From Procambarus clarkii (taxonomy: Eukaryota > Arthropoda > Malacostraca > Decapoda > Cambaridae), in contig NC_091193.1 of the NCBI RefSeq assembly GCF_040958095.1, positions 24,184,401 to 24,248,400 on the forward strand: a stretch of DNA of 64,000 bases, read 5' to 3'. The notes under the pieces are model-generated. The model saw nothing but the letters and a program-made list of their open reading frames with translations. It was not told the DNA's origin and searched no databases. Both the position numbers and the translations under genes were made by a program. Of the stretch, positions 36,140-48,740 are shown in pieces (within the stretch, counting starts at the first letter, position 1; the number at the start of each line of letters is the position of its first letter).

Positions 36140-36852
36140 CCGTGAGAGACACACCTGAGAACCACCGTGAGAGACACACCTCAGTATCAGCGTGAGACAC
36201 ACACCTGAGCATCACCGTGAGACACACACCTGAGCATCACCGTGAGAGACCCACCTGAGCATCACCGTGAGACACACACCTGAGCATCACCGTGAGAGAC
36301 ACACCTCAGCATCACCGTGAGAGACCCACCTGAGCATCACCGTGAGACACACACCTGAGCATCACCATGAGAGACCCACCTGAGCATCAGCGTGAGACAC
36401 ACACCTGAGCATCACCGTGAGAGACACACCTGAGCATCAGCGTGAGACACACACCTGAGCATCACCGTGAGAGACACACCTCAGCATCACCGTGAGAGAC
36501 CCACCTGAGCATCACCGTGAGAGACACACCCGAGCATCACCATGAGAGACCCACCTGAGCATCAGCGTGAGACACACACCTGAGCATCATCGTGAGAGAC
36601 ACACCTGAGCATCAGCGTGAGACACACACCTGAGCATCACCGTGAGAGACCCACCTGAGCATCATCGTGAGACACACACCTGAGCATCACCGTGAGAGAC
36701 ACACCTGAGCATCACCGTGAGAGACCCACCTGAGCATCACCGTGAGAGACACACCTGAGCATCACCGTGAGAGACACACCTGAGCATCACCGTGAGAGAC
36801 ACACCTGAGCATCACCGTGAGAGACACACCTGAGCATCAGCGTGAGACACAA
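36140..36852. repeat. Satellite array, variant unit
   Basis: Units of about 24 bp with the core ACACACCTGAGCATCACCGTG, very homogeneous, in the same orientation as the main array. The array ends at GTGAGACACAAGGGG. 36853-37029 is non-repetitive, with a G run and no ORF I can support. Confidence 0.92.
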
Positions 36853-37029
36853 GGGGGGGAGGGGTGCCGGGTGAAGGCGCGGGTGTTCCGCAGCTGCTCA
36901 CGGTAACTGCTCCTCCTCACCAGCCACCACCACCCTCACTGAGTCACCTCACAAGGCGAGGCGTTACATGACGATTTGAGACACTCAATATACCAAGTCG
37001 TTTTAGGGAGACTTCGCTATGACTTCTCT

Positions 37030-39538
37030 CATGGGACGCTGGACGGTGATGGGTGGGGTACTGACTGACGCTGGACGGTGATGGGTGGGTACTGACTGAC
37101 GCTGGACGGTGATGGGTGGGTACTGACTGCCGCTGGACGGTGATGGGTGGGTACTGACTGACGCTGGACGGTGATGGGTGGGTACTGACTGACGCTGGAC
37201 GGTGATGGGTGGGTACTGACTGACGCTGGACGGTGATGGGTGGGTACTGACTGACGCTGGACGGTGATGGGTGGGTACTGACTGACGCTGGACGGTGATG
37301 GGTGGGTACTGACTGACGCTGGACGGTGATGGGTGGGGTACTGACTGACGCTGGACGGTGATGGGTGGGTACTGACTGACGCTGGACGGTGATGGGTGGG
37401 GTACTGACTGACGCTGGACGGTGATGGGTGGGTACTGACTGACGCTGGAAGGTGATGGGTGGGGTACTGACTGACGCTGGACGGTGATGGGTGGGTACTG
37501 ACTGACGCTGGACGGTGATGGGTGGGGTACTGACTGACGCTGGACGGTGATGGGTGGGGTACTGACTGACGCTGGACGGTGATGGTGGGGTACTGACTGA
37601 CGCTGGACGGTGATGGGTAGGGTACTGACTGACGCTGGACGGTGATGGGTGGGTACTGACTGACGCTGGACGGTGATGGGTGGGTACTGACTGACGCTGG
37701 ACGGTGATGGGTGGGGTACTGACTGACGCTGGACGGTGATGGGTGGGGTACTGACTGACGCTGGACGGTGATGGGTGGGTACTGACTGACGCTGGACGGT
37801 GATGGGTGGGTACTGACTGACGCTGGACGGTGATGGGTGGGTACTGACTGACGCTGGACGGTGATGGGTGGGGTACTGACTGACGCTGGACGGTGATGGG
37901 TGGGTACTGACTGACGCTGGACGGTGATGGGTGGGGTACTGACTGACGCTGGACGGTGATGGGTGGGTACTGACTGACGCTGGACGGTGATGGTGGGGTA
38001 CTGACTGACGCTGGACGGTGATGGGTGGGTACTGACTGACGCTGGACGGTGATGGGTGGGGTACTGACTGACGCTGGACGGTGATGGGTGGGTACTGACT
38101 GACGCTGGACGGTGATGGGTGGGGTACTGACTGACGCTGGACGGTGATGGGTGGGGTACTGACTGACGCTGGACGGTGATGGGTGGGTACTGACTGACGC
38201 TGGACGGTGATGGTGGTCACTCACTGACGCTGGACGGTGATGGTGGTCACTCACTGACGCTGGACGGTGATGGTGGTCACTCACTGACGATGGACGGTGA
38301 GGGTGGACACTCACTGACGCTGGACGGTGATGGTGGTCACTCACTGACGCCGGACGGTGAGGGTGGGCACTCAATGACGCTGGACGGTGATGGGTGGTCA
38401 CTCACTGACGCTGGACGGTGATGGTGGTCACTCACTGACGCTGGACGGTGATGGTGGACACTCCTGACGCTGGACGGTGATGGTGGTCACTCACTGACGC
38501 TGGACGGTGATGGGTGGTCACTCACTGACGCTGGACGGTGATGGTGGTCACTCACTGACGCTGGACGGTGATGGGTGGTCACTCACTGACGCTGGACGGT
38601 GAGGGTGGTCACTCACTGACGCTGGACGGTGATGGGTGGTCACTCACTGACGCTGGACGGTGATGGTGGTCACTCACTGACGCTGGACGGTGATGGGTGG
38701 TCACTCACTGACGCTGGACGGTGATGGTGGTCACTCACTGACGCTGGACGGTGAGGGTGGTCACTCACTGACGCTGGACGGTGAGGGTGGTCACTCACTG
38801 ACGCTGGACGGTGATGGGTGGTCACTCACTGACGCTGGACGGTGATGGGTGGTCACTCACTGACGCTGGACGGTGATGGTGGACACTCACTGACGCTGGA
38901 CGGTGAGGGTGGTCACTCACTGACGCTGGACGGTGATGGGTGGTCACTCACTGACGCTGGACGGTGATGGTGGTCACTCACTGACGGTGATGGTGGTCAC
39001 TCACTGACGCTGGACGGTGATGGGTGGTCACTCACTGACGCTGGACGGTGATGGTGGTCACTCACTGACGGTGATGGTGGTCACTCACTGACGGTGATGG
39101 TGGTCACTCACTGACGCTGGACGGTGATGGGTGGTCACTCACTGACGCTGGACGGTGATGGTGGACACTCACTGACGCTGGACGGTGAGGGTGGTCACTC
39201 ACTGACGCTGGACGGTGATGGGTGGTCACTCACTGACGCTGGACGGTGATGGGTGGTCACTCACTGACGCTGGACGGTGATGGGTGGTCACTCACTGACG
39301 GTGATGGTGGTCACTCACTGACGCTGGACGGTGATGGGTGGTCACTCACTGACGCTGGACGGTGATGGTGGACACTCACTGACGCTGGACGGTGAGGGTG
39401 GTCACTCACTGACGCTGGACGGTGATGGGTGGTCACTCACTGACGCTGGACGGTGATGGGTGGTCACTCACTGACGCTGGACGGTGATGGTGGTCACTCA
39501 CTGACGCTGGACGGTGATGGTGGTCACTCACTACCATC
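37030..39538 (+). repeat. Minisatellite, 30-32-bp units
   Basis: The core is ACGCTGGACGGTGATGG. From 37030 to about 38200 the unit ends GTGGGTACTGACTG (31-32 bp). From about 38200 to 39530 it ends TGGTCACTCACTG (30-31 bp), with several units lacking GCTGGACG. The change of unit type is abrupt. Minus-strand ORFs of 485 and 405 codons (repeated HHRPASVS) run through it, but they are a consequence of the repeat lacking stops and I do not call them genes. Confidence 0.95.
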
Positions 39539-39540
39539 AC

Positions 39541-40319
39541 CAGGTACTCACCTAGTTGTGTTTGCGGGGGTTGAGCTCTGGCTCTTTGGTCCCGCCTCTC
39601 AACTGTCAATCAACTGGTGTACAGATTCCTGAGCCTACTGGGCTCTATCATATCTACATTTGAAACTGTGTATGGAGTCAGCCTCCACCACATCACTTCC
39701 TAATGCATTCCACCTGTTAACTACTCTGATACGAAAAAATTCTTTCTAACGTCCCTGTGACTCATTTGGGTACTCAGTCTCCACCTGTGTCCCCTTGTTC
39801 GCGTCCCGCCAGTGTTAAACAGTTTATCTTTATCTACCCTGCCAATTCCTCTGAGAATTTTGTAGATGGAGATCATGTATTCCCTTACTCTTCTGTCTTC
39901 CAGTGTCGTGACGTGCGTTTCACGCAGCCTTTCCTCGTAACTCATGCCTCTTAGTTCTGGGACTAGTCTAGAGGGAAAAAGGTACCGCTGAACTTTTTCC
40001 AGCTTCGTCTTGTGCTTGACAAGGTACGGGCTCCATGCTGGGGCCGCATACTCCAGGATTGGTCTTACATATGTGGTGTACAAGATTCTGAATGATTCCT
40101 TACACAGGTTCCTGAACGCCGTTCTGATGTTAGCCAGCCTCGCATATGCCGCAGACGTTATTCTCTTTATGTGGGCTTCAGGAGACAGGTTTGGTGTGAT
40201 ATCAACTCCTAGATCTTTCTCTCTATCCGTTTCATTAAGTACTTAAGTACTTCATCTCCTATTCTGTATCCTGTGTCTGGCCTCTTGTTTCCACCGCCTA
40301 GTTTCATGACCTTGCATTT
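39541..40319 (-). mobile_element. LINE C: 5'-truncated LINE 3' end
   Basis: On the minus strand this encodes the C-terminal part of an ORF2: YVRPILEYAAPAWSP, LVPELRGMSYEERLRE, SIYKILRGI and STQMSHRDVRKNFF (39721-40083). It closely resembles the end of LINE B. A stop at 39721-39723 (FFVSE then TAG) follows a T/A run. Sequence beyond it reads on in another frame as RVVNRWNAL, so the copy is frameshifted. The 3' end is CACAACTAGGTGAGTACC on the minus strand. The 5' side breaks off near 40319, inside the region equivalent to KCKVM of the reverse transcriptase. Confidence 0.82.
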
Positions 40320-40388
40320 TACACACACTTTACCTTATATACCTTACCATTACCTTACATTTTACATATACACACACACACACTTACT

Positions 40389-40702
<314 letters not shown>

Positions 40703-40782
40703 CTCACCTATATGTACTCACCTATATGTGCTTGCAGGATCGAGCATTGACTCTTGGATCCCGCCTTTCGAGCATCGGTTGT

Positions 40783-43700
40783 TTACAGCAATGACTCCTG
40801 TCCCATTTCCCTATCATACCTGGTTTTAAAATTATGAATAGTATTTGCTTCCACAACCTGTTCCTGAAGTGCATTCCATTTCCCCACTACTCTCACGCTA
40901 AAAGAAAACTTCCTAACATCTCTGTGACTCATCTGAGTTTCAAGCTTCCATCCATGTCCTCTCGTTCTGTTACTATTCCGTGTGAACATTTCGTCTATGT
41001 CCACTCTGTCAATTCCTCTGAGTATCTTATACGTTCCTATCATGTCCCCCTCTCCCTTCTTCTTTCTAGTGTCGTAAGGCACAGTTCCCTCAGGCGCTCT
41101 TCATACCCCATCCCTCGTAGCTCTGGGACGAGTCTCGTTGCAAACCTCTGAACCTTTTCCAGTTTCATTATATGCTTCTTCAGATGGGGACTCCATGATG
41201 AGGCGGCATACTCTAAGACTGGCCTTACGTAGGCAGTGTAAAGCGCCCTAAATGCCTCCTTACTTAGGTTTCTGAATGATGTTCTAACTTTTGCCAGTGT
41301 AGAGTACGCTGCTGTCGTTATCCTATTAATATGTGCCTCAGGAGATAGATTAGGTGTTACGTCCACCCCCAGGTCTCTTTCACGCGTCGTTACAGGTAGG
41401 CTGTTCCCCTTCATTGTGTACTGTCCCTTTGGTCTCCTATCTCCTAGTCCCATTTCCATAACTTTACATTTGCTCGTGTTGAATTCTAGTAGCCATTTCT
41501 CTGACCATCTCTGCAATCTGTTCAGGTCCTCTTGGAGGATCCTGCAATCCTCATCTGTCACAACTCTTCTCATCAACTTTGCATCATCCGCAAACATCGA
41601 CATGTAGGACTCTACGCCTGTAAACATGTCGTTAACATATACAAGAAATAGAATTGGTCCCAGCACCGATCCTTGTGGTACTCCACTTGTTACTGTTCGC
41701 CAGTCCGACTTCTCGCCCCTTACCGTAACTCTTTGGCTCCTTCCTGTTAGGTAGTTCCTTATCCATTCTAGGACCTTTCCCCCCACCCCCGCCTGCCTCT
41801 CGAGCTTGAACAGCAGTCTCATGTGCGGTACTGTATCAAAGGCTTTTTGGCAGTCCAGAAATATGCAGTCTGCCCAACCATCTCTGTCCTGTCTTATCCT
41901 CGTTATTTTATCATAGAATTCCAGAAGGTTTGTTAGGCACGATTTCCCTGTCCAGAACCCATGTTGATGTTTGTTCACAAACCTAATGTTCTCCAGGTGT
42001 GCAACCAGTCGTAGCCTAATTATTCTTTCCAGTATTTTACAGGGGATGCTTGTCAGTGATACAGGTCTGTAGTTAAGTGCCTCCTCCCTATCTCCTTTCT
42101 TGAAGATCGGCACGACATTTGCCTTCTTCCAGCAACTGGGCAATTCTCCTGACATAAGTGACTCATTAAAGATCATTGCCAGAGGCACGCTGAGGGCCTG
42201 TGCTGCTTCTTTTAGTATCCACGGTGATACTTTGTCTGGTCCAACTGCTTTAGTTGCATCTAGAGTTGTCAACTGTTTCATTACCTCCTCTGCTGTCACC
42301 TCTATATCTGATAGTCTTTCATCTAGGGTAACCCCTTCCAACAATGGGAGCTGCTCAGGCTCGGTAGTGAACACTCCATGGAAACTGGCATTCAGTGCCT
42401 CGCAGATTTCCTTGTCACTTTCAGTATATGCCCCCTCTGTCTTCCTTAGTCTTGTCACTTGGTCGTTCACCGACATTTTTCTTCTTATATGACTGTGTAG
42501 TAACTTAGGTTGTTTTTTCGCTTTGATTGCAATATCGTTCTCATAGTCCCTTTCCGATGTTCGTCTTATGTTAATGTAATCGTTCCTAGCTCTGTTGTAT
42601 CTGCTTCTGTTGTCCTCTGTTCTTTGTCTTCTGTACTTCCTCCACTCCCGCCTGCTGGCCATTTTTGCTTCCTGACACTGTCTATTAAACCATGGGTTAT
42701 TATATTCCCTCTTATTTTTTCCCTTTACCGTTGGTATAAACTCTCTTCGGCCTCCTGGCATTTCTGTATGACTAGGTCCATCATATCTTGGACTGTTTTT
42801 CCTCTAATTTCTTCCTCCCACTGCACTTCACCCAGATAGTCCCTCATCCTCATATAGTCCCCTTTCCTGTAGTCAGCTCTCCTTTCCCAGATCTCTTGTC
42901 CCATGGTCATAAGTTTGAATTCCATCATGTAGTCAAAGACTAGGACACAATGGTCACTGGCCCCTAGAGGTATTTCATGCTCTAAATTCTCGATATCTTC
43001 TACGTTCTGGGTGAAAATCAGGTCTAATAGGCTCGGTGCATCTCCTCCTCTTTCCCTTGTGTCTTCCTTCACATGTTGTGTCAGGAAATTCCTGTCTATA
43101 ACATCTACTAATTTTGCTCCCCACGTTTCGTCCCCTCCATGGGGATTCCTTGATTCCCAATTTATCTCTCCATGATTTAGGTCCCCCATGATCAGCAGCT
43201 TCGCTCTCATTCTGTGGGCTAGTGTTGCTGCCTTCTGCAGTTCATCTATACATGCTTTGTTGTTGTCATCATACTCCTGCCTGGGTCTTCTACTGTTTGG
43301 TGGGGGATTGTAGATTACCAGGATCACAATCTTCCTCCCATCTACTGTCAGAGTTCCATGTATGAAGCTTGTGCACTCATTGGTAACTCGATTTCCCAGG
43401 TCTTCAAACTTCCATTTCCGCTTTATTAGGAGTGCTACTCCCCCTCCCTGTCTCTGTGTCCTCTCTTTTCGTATCACCTGGTACCCTTCAGGAAAGATTG
43501 CATCTGAGATGTCATTAATTTTAGTTTCCACAATTGCAACTATGTCAGGATCTGCTTCACTCACTCTTTCTTTTATCTCTTCTGCTTTATTAGATACCCC
43601 ATCAGCATTGGTGTACCAAACCTTGAGATTCTTCATGGAAACTCTTGTACCAGAGTTCTCCCTTTCTCTGGGGGTCTGGGGGGATCTGGGGGATGTCTGG

Positions 43701-44092
43701 GGGGTGACTGGGGGCAGAGGGGATCCGGGGGATCTGGGGGGTGTCTGGGGGATGACTGGGGGCGGGGAGGGTCCGGGGGATGTCCGGGGGGATCCGGGGG
43801 GTGTCTGGGGGGGTCCGGGGGGTGTATGGGGGGTGAAAGAGTTCAGGAGGGGTGCTTGGGGGGCTACTGGGGGCTGGGCTTCTAGGAAGGTAGGTAGGAG
43901 GGTCTGGGGTAGGGCCTGGGTAGGTAGGTCTGGAGTAGGAAGGGCATACTGGGTCTGAAGATTAGGGAGGGCATAGAGGGGTTGGGAGATAGCGTAAGGT
44001 TGGGAGACAGATAGAGGTTGAGAGGTTGGGAGGGGGTAGGATAGAGGGGGTGGGGGGGACCTCCCACCTCCCTCGCAAGGGTGGGGGGTCAC
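40783..44092 (-). pseudogene. LINE B ORF2: endonuclease-reverse transcriptase, frameshifted
   Basis: The first ~150 residues are low-complexity Pro-rich. The APE-type endonuclease follows from KVWYTNADG, with VETKIN, GGGVALLIK, LLIMGDLNHG (the conserved GDxN), LLDLIFTQ and GASDH. The frame shifts near 42730-42760. The next frame (42761-41040) carries a basic linker, AVGPDKVSPW, LNYRPVSLTS, CIFLDCQKAFDTV, GVPQGSVLGPILF and FADDAKL around residue 390, then YVRPVLEYAA and LVPELRGMGYEERLRE. A second shift near 41040-41080 moves the C-terminus (GTYKILRGI, RDVRKFSFSV, WNALQEQVVEANT) to a third frame ending at 40783. The open frame starts with GTG at 44092, within the overlap with ORF1, so ORF2 may have been made by reinitiation or frameshifting. 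All core motifs are present, so decay is recent. Confidence 0.85.
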
Positions 44093-45186
44093 ATGGAAGG
44101 AGAGGGGATGAGGAGGGGTGAGGGCAGGGTAGGCTTTGGGTGTTGAGGGGATGAGGTCTGGGTGGGTTCTTGGGGTTGAGGGGATGAGGTCTGGATGGGT
44201 TTTGGGGGTTGAGGGGATGAGAGCTGGGTGGGTTTTGGGGGTTGAGGGGATGAGGGCTGGACGGGTTTTGGGGGTTGAGGTGATGAGGGGGTCCTTGGAA
44301 TGTGGGATGAATTTGACTCCAGTGGGGTCAGAGGGGTCAAGGGATGTGCTGGGGAGATAAGCAGGGGCGGCTGATTTGGGGAAGGGGTGACCTGAGAAGC
44401 ACTTGTGAGCTGGTTAGCATGGGGTGGATTAGCACTGGGGTGTGTAGCTGCGCTCAAATGGGAAGAGTCGTATTGTTGTTTGCATGCTCTGTGGGCAATC
44501 TGTTCCTCCTTCGTCATGAATTTGTCAATAAATACGTTGTAGTAATTTTCGCTACCTCTGAGTAGGTGTTTGTGATGCAGTATGTAATCCACTGCCTCTT
44601 CGTTAGTGAACTGTACCAGGACAGGTCGTTTCCTGTTACAGTTGTATGGTCCAATGCGTCGGTGGACTTGCACCTCATTCCCTGCCATCTGGGCTCTCAT
44701 GTCTCTCAAGATCCCCTGTAGTTCCAAATCCTCAATCTCCATCCTTTCCTGCCTCGATGGTGCCCTGGCTTCAAGTAATCCATGGATTATGATTGTCCTC
44801 TTTCTCAGTTCAGGGTCATGCTGGTGGCCCTCTCCCTGGCTGACCCCCACCCCTCCTACACCCGCTACTCCACCTACTACTACTCCCCCTTCCCCTGCCA
44901 AGCTTCCCTTATTCCTGCCAAATTCATTAGTAAGCCTAGATATTTCTCCTTGCCATTCTACCCTGCTCTTCCTGATTTCCTCTTGAATATAATCCATAAA
45001 CTCTTGTTTGAGTCTTTGAACCTCGCCCTGTATCTTATTAAAGACTTCACTTTTAATCCCCTGGATTAGATCACCTATCCAAACATCCCTCTTCTCTACA
45101 AATTTCCCAATCATCTTCTCCACAAACCTATCTTCTTCCTCAATCATAATACTGTTGGACCTAGACACCCTTCCTGACCTAGTCAT
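44089..45186 (-). CDS. LINE B ORF1, RNA-binding type protein, intact frame
   Basis: 365 residues from an ATG at 45186. Residues ~15-95 are charged and heptad-like, probably a coiled coil for multimerisation. Residues ~95-120 are a Gly/Val linker. Residues ~130-205 resemble the RRM-like core of LINE ORF1 proteins: TIIIHGLLEA, VHRRIGPYNCNRKRPVLVQF and EEAVDYIL. Residues ~243-365 are Pro/Ser/Gln-rich with tandem copies of SSPQPPKPxQ. No zinc finger is visible, unlike ORF1 of LINE A. It probably coats element RNA as a chaperone. Its stop (TGA, 44091-44089) overlaps the opening of ORF2. The frame is undamaged although ORF2 is broken. Confidence 0.8.
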   Translation of the reverse strand: MTRSGRVSRSNSIMIEEEDRFVEKMIGKFVEKRDVWIGDLIQGIKSEVFNKIQGEVQRLKQEFMDYIQEEIRKSRVEWQGEISRLTNEFGRNKGSLAGEGGVVVGGVAGVGGVGVSQGEGHQHDPELRKRTIIIHGLLEARAPSRQERMEIEDLELQGILRDMRAQMAGNEVQVHRRIGPYNCNRKRPVLVQFTNEEAVDYILHHKHLLRGSENYYNVFIDKFMTKEEQIAHRACKQQYDSSHLSAATHPSANPPHANQLTSASQVTPSPNQPPLLISPAHPLTPLTPLESNSSHIPRTPSSPQPPKPVQPSSPQPPKPTQLSSPQPPKPIQTSSPQPQEPTQTSSPQHPKPTLPSPLLIPSPSM

Positions 45187-45556
45187 TGCTATAATGCAAC
45201 CTTACCCACAGGGGTTCCAAGTATCTTACCGTCCTGCCAACACAATAGGTGAGTGAATCTCCAAGCGTCGTCCCACGTGGTGGTAGGAGGGTTGCTGCCG
45301 GGGTGAGGTCACGCGGTCAGAGGTCGGTGAGGTCTGCTCCACACTACACACTGCCACAATACTTCCTCAACTATATTGAATTACGCTATTTAAACTGTTT
45401 TTCTTCACTACCTTATGGCTCTGGCCAAAACTCAAGTTTTTTTCATTCACTTGTACACACTTTTTCACTTCGAAGTTGCCTGATTACCCCTCCCACTCCA
45501 CTGGTGAACCAGGAGCTCCCAACCCACGTCTACCCAACACGATGGTCACAAGACAA
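45187..45556 (-). other. Probable LINE B 5' leader and flank
   Basis: Between the ORF1 start and the (TG)n run. On the minus strand it ends in TAATGCAACC... just before the ORF1 start. I cannot place the element's 5' end; ATTGAATTACGC/TATTTAAACTG and the CCACTCCACTGG area look single-copy. No ORF was recognised. Confidence 0.35.
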
Positions 45557-46025
<469 letters not shown>

Positions 46026-46061
46026 AGCATCAAGAATATAGCAAACATGAAAATAGGCATT

Positions 46062-46286
46062 GAGGCCTGACAGATGAGTGGACAGCGCTCGAGATTCGTA
46101 GTCCTAAGGTTCCGGGTTCGATCCCCGGTGGTGGCGGAATAGGCACCTAGCAGTAAATAGGTACCTGGGAATTAGACACCTGTTACGGGTTGCTTCTTGG
46201 GGATGTGTAACAAAACGGAGGCCGGGTCGAGGACCGGGCCGCGGGGACGCTAAGCCTCGAAATCACCTCAAGATAACCTCAAGATA
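46062..46286 (+). mobile_element. tRNA-derived SINE
   Basis: The head is tRNA-like: box A region near 46072-46090 (GATGAGTGGACAGCGCTC) and box B GGTTCGATCC at 46115-46124 within a CCGGG...CCCGG arm. The body contains CACCTAGCAGTAAATAGGTA and GGTCGAGGACCGGGCCGCGG. The tail is two copies of AACCTCAAGATA. It does not fold into a convincing functional tRNA. A second, inverted copy of the body and tail is at 48261-48403. After it, 46287-46540 holds three diverged copies of AGGCCTACTAATCA-like sequence and no gene. Confidence 0.85.
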
Positions 46287-46544
46287 GGCCTACTAATCAG
46301 AAAATATAAAGAACATGGAAGATAGGCCTATTAGTTATAAAATATAATAAGTGACATAAGCCTACTAGTCATAAAACAAGAGTATCGTGCTAAACAAAGC
46401 TGAGTTACTGTCATCAGTTGATGGACAATATACTCTCAACATGGGTACGTTTTCTGGAATAGAAACGACGTCAATATTGGTGTAGACTTACTCGCAGAAA
46501 ATAGTAAACACAACACAGTGATCACTGTGGAGGAGCATTATACA

Positions 46545-47724
46545 CACACGCTGCCCGTCACAAGCACCGTCACAAACGCTGTCCGTCACAAGCACCGTCA
46601 CAAACGCTGCCCGTCACAAACGCTGTCCGTCACAAGCACCGTCACACACGCTGTCCGTCACAAGCACCGTCACACACGCTGTCCGTCACAAGCACCGTCA
46701 CACACGCTGCCCGTCACAAGCACCGTCACACACGCTGCCCGTCACAAGCACCGTCACACACGCTGCCCATCACAAGCACCGTCACAAACGCTGTCCGTCA
46801 CACACGCTGCCCGTCACAAACGCTGCCCGTCACAAGCACCGTCACAAACGCTGCCCGTCACAAGCACCGTCACAAACGCTGCCCGTCACAAGCGCTGCCC
46901 GTCACAAACGCTGCCCGTCACACACGCTGCCCGTCACAAGCACCGTCACAAACGCTGCCCGTCACAAGCACCGTCACAAACGCTGCCCGTCACAAGCACC
47001 GTCACAAACGCTGCCCGTCACAAGCACCGTCACAAACGCTGCCCGTCACAAACGCTGCCCGTCACACACGCTGCCCGTCACAAGCACCGTCACAAACGCT
47101 GCCCGTCACAAGCACCGTCACAAACGCTGCCCGTCACAAGCACCGTCACAAACGCTGCCCGTCACAAACGCTGTCCGTCACACACGCTGCCCGTCACAAG
47201 CACCGTCACAAACGCTGCCCGTCACAAGCACCGTCACAAACGCTGTCCGTCATACACGCTGCCCGTCACAAGCACCGTCACAAACGCTGTCCGTCACAAG
47301 CACCGTCACAAACGCTGTCCGTCACAAACGCTGCCCGTCACAAACGCTGTCCGTCACAAACGCTGCCCGTCACAAACGCTGTCCGTCACAAGCACCGTCA
47401 CAAACGCTGTCCGTCACAAACGCTGCCCGTCACAAACGCTGTCCGTCACAAGCACCGTCACAAACGCTGCCCGTCACAAACACTGTCCGTCACACACGCT
47501 GCCCGTCACAAGCACCGTCACAAACGCTGTCCGTCACAAACGCTGCCCGTCACAAACGCTGTCCGTCACAAGCACCGTCACAAACGCTGCCCGTCACAAA
47601 CACTGTCCGTCACACACGCTGCCCGTCACAAGCACCGTCACAAACGCTGCCCGTCACAAACGCTGTCCGTCACAAGCACCGTCACAAACGCTGTCCGTCA
47701 CAAACGCTGGCCGTCACAAGCACC
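46545..47724 (+). repeat. Minisatellite of 15-bp and 12-bp modules
   Basis: Modules CCGTCACAAACGCTG (15 bp, with CACACG and CTGT variants) and CCGTCACAAGCA (12 bp) alternate in changing order. Both lengths are multiples of three, so a 405-codon + strand frame (repeated RHKHRHKRCPSQ) stays open by arithmetic. I do not consider it a gene: there is no flanking coding context and variation hits all codon positions. Confidence 0.93.
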
Positions 47725-48226
47725 AGGGAGCATGAGAGGCACAGTTACGACGTGTTCCCTCACGCGGCAGCGACGACCACTGTCAATACCACAACTATGG
47801 TGAGACCCACACTGTGACACGTCTACTTGTTGGTGTCAACTGTGTACCAGAGCAACAGTGACTCAAGTGATCGCTGCCTAATAGGCACGGCACTCTTCTC
47901 TCTTCTGTCCCATCCCCCTTCCTCCTCTCCCATCCCGCTCAACACTTCAATATCTGTGGAAGAAAGGAGGAAGAGAAGGGGAATTGTGGAGGAGAGAGGG
48001 GATATTTTCCCTGAGACAGAGGACATGTTGGGGAGGATGAGCACCTCTAACTAACCTCCATTGATTACCCCCCCCCCCCCCCCCCGCCCGCCCGCCATCC
48101 CACTCCCTCCCCTTCTTACCATATTGGCGCCACGCCCCTCCTGCTCCAGTACACACGCACACGCGCACACTACCCACACGCGCACACTACGCACACACGC
48201 GCATATACACACACACACCGCCTCGA
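47725..48226. other. Stretch without recognised genes
   Basis: Mostly single-copy-looking, with a C run (48068-48085) and CACACGCGCACAC low complexity (48152-48215). No ORF with supporting features. Confidence 0.4.
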
Positions 48227-48470
48227 GTCGGAGTGGACAGCGCTCTGTGGTCGTAGTCCTATCTTGAGGTTTTCTTGAGATGATTTCGGGGCTTAGCGTC
48301 CCCGCGGCCCGGTCCTCGACCTGGCCTCCTTTTTGTTACACACCCCAAGGAATCAGCCCGTAGCAGCTGTAACTCCCAGGTACTTATTTACTGCTAGGTA
48401 ACAGGGGCATCAGGGTGGAGGTGGAGCTAGGAGCCTAGCCTGACCCTGCAAGCACATCTAGGTGAGTACA
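48227..48470. mobile_element. Composite of SINE fragments
   Basis: 48227-48260 (AGTCGGAGTGGACAGCGCTC, TCGTAGTCCT) matches the head of the SINE at 46062 on the + strand, cut just before box B. 48261-48403 is the body and tail of the same family in reverse (TATCTTGAGG tail, then CGCGGCCCGGTCCTCGACC, ending TACTGCTAGGTAACA). 48404-48470 ends in ATCTAGGTGAGTACA on the + strand, the same 3' tail motif as LINES B and C. The block looks like a SINE head joined to an inverted SINE and a LINE-type tail. Confidence 0.7.
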
Positions 48471-48740
48471 CAGGTGTATTTCTTTATTATTTTCTACCAC
48501 AGACGTGGCCACACATTAATAATGCTAACCAGCATATATACAGTTTCTTCTGTCCTCCATGGACAGGGTGAGAGATCTGTTAAACATATAGTTCGGTGAT
48601 TTATTGAACAATCAACCGCACAAGGTGATTGTAGTGCATTCAAAACGCTAATCAAACCCACATACTTAAATACATACATTTACGTATGTTCTCCATAAAC
48701 AGTGTACGCGGTATGTTCTTTAATACATAATGTATTAGTG
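48471..48740. other. Stretch without recognised genes
   Basis: AT-rich, no supported ORF. It ends in the perfect short palindrome TAATACAT-A-ATGTATTA (48721-48737), next to the LINE 3' fragment. Confidence 0.35.

Noticed and set aside
36944-38401. 485-codon and 405-codon minus-strand ORFs (HHRPASVS repeats)
   Set aside because: They lie wholly in a minisatellite that lacks stops in these frames; no non-repetitive domain or signal.
46072-46135. Functional tRNA gene
   Set aside because: Boxes A and B are present, but the acceptor and anticodon arms do not fold convincingly and the sequence continues into a SINE body and tail; the same applies to 50225-50300 and the 53-kb pair.
46518-47735. 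405-codon ORF RHKHRHKRCPSQ
   Set aside because: Modules of 12 and 15 bp preserve frame by arithmetic; no other support.
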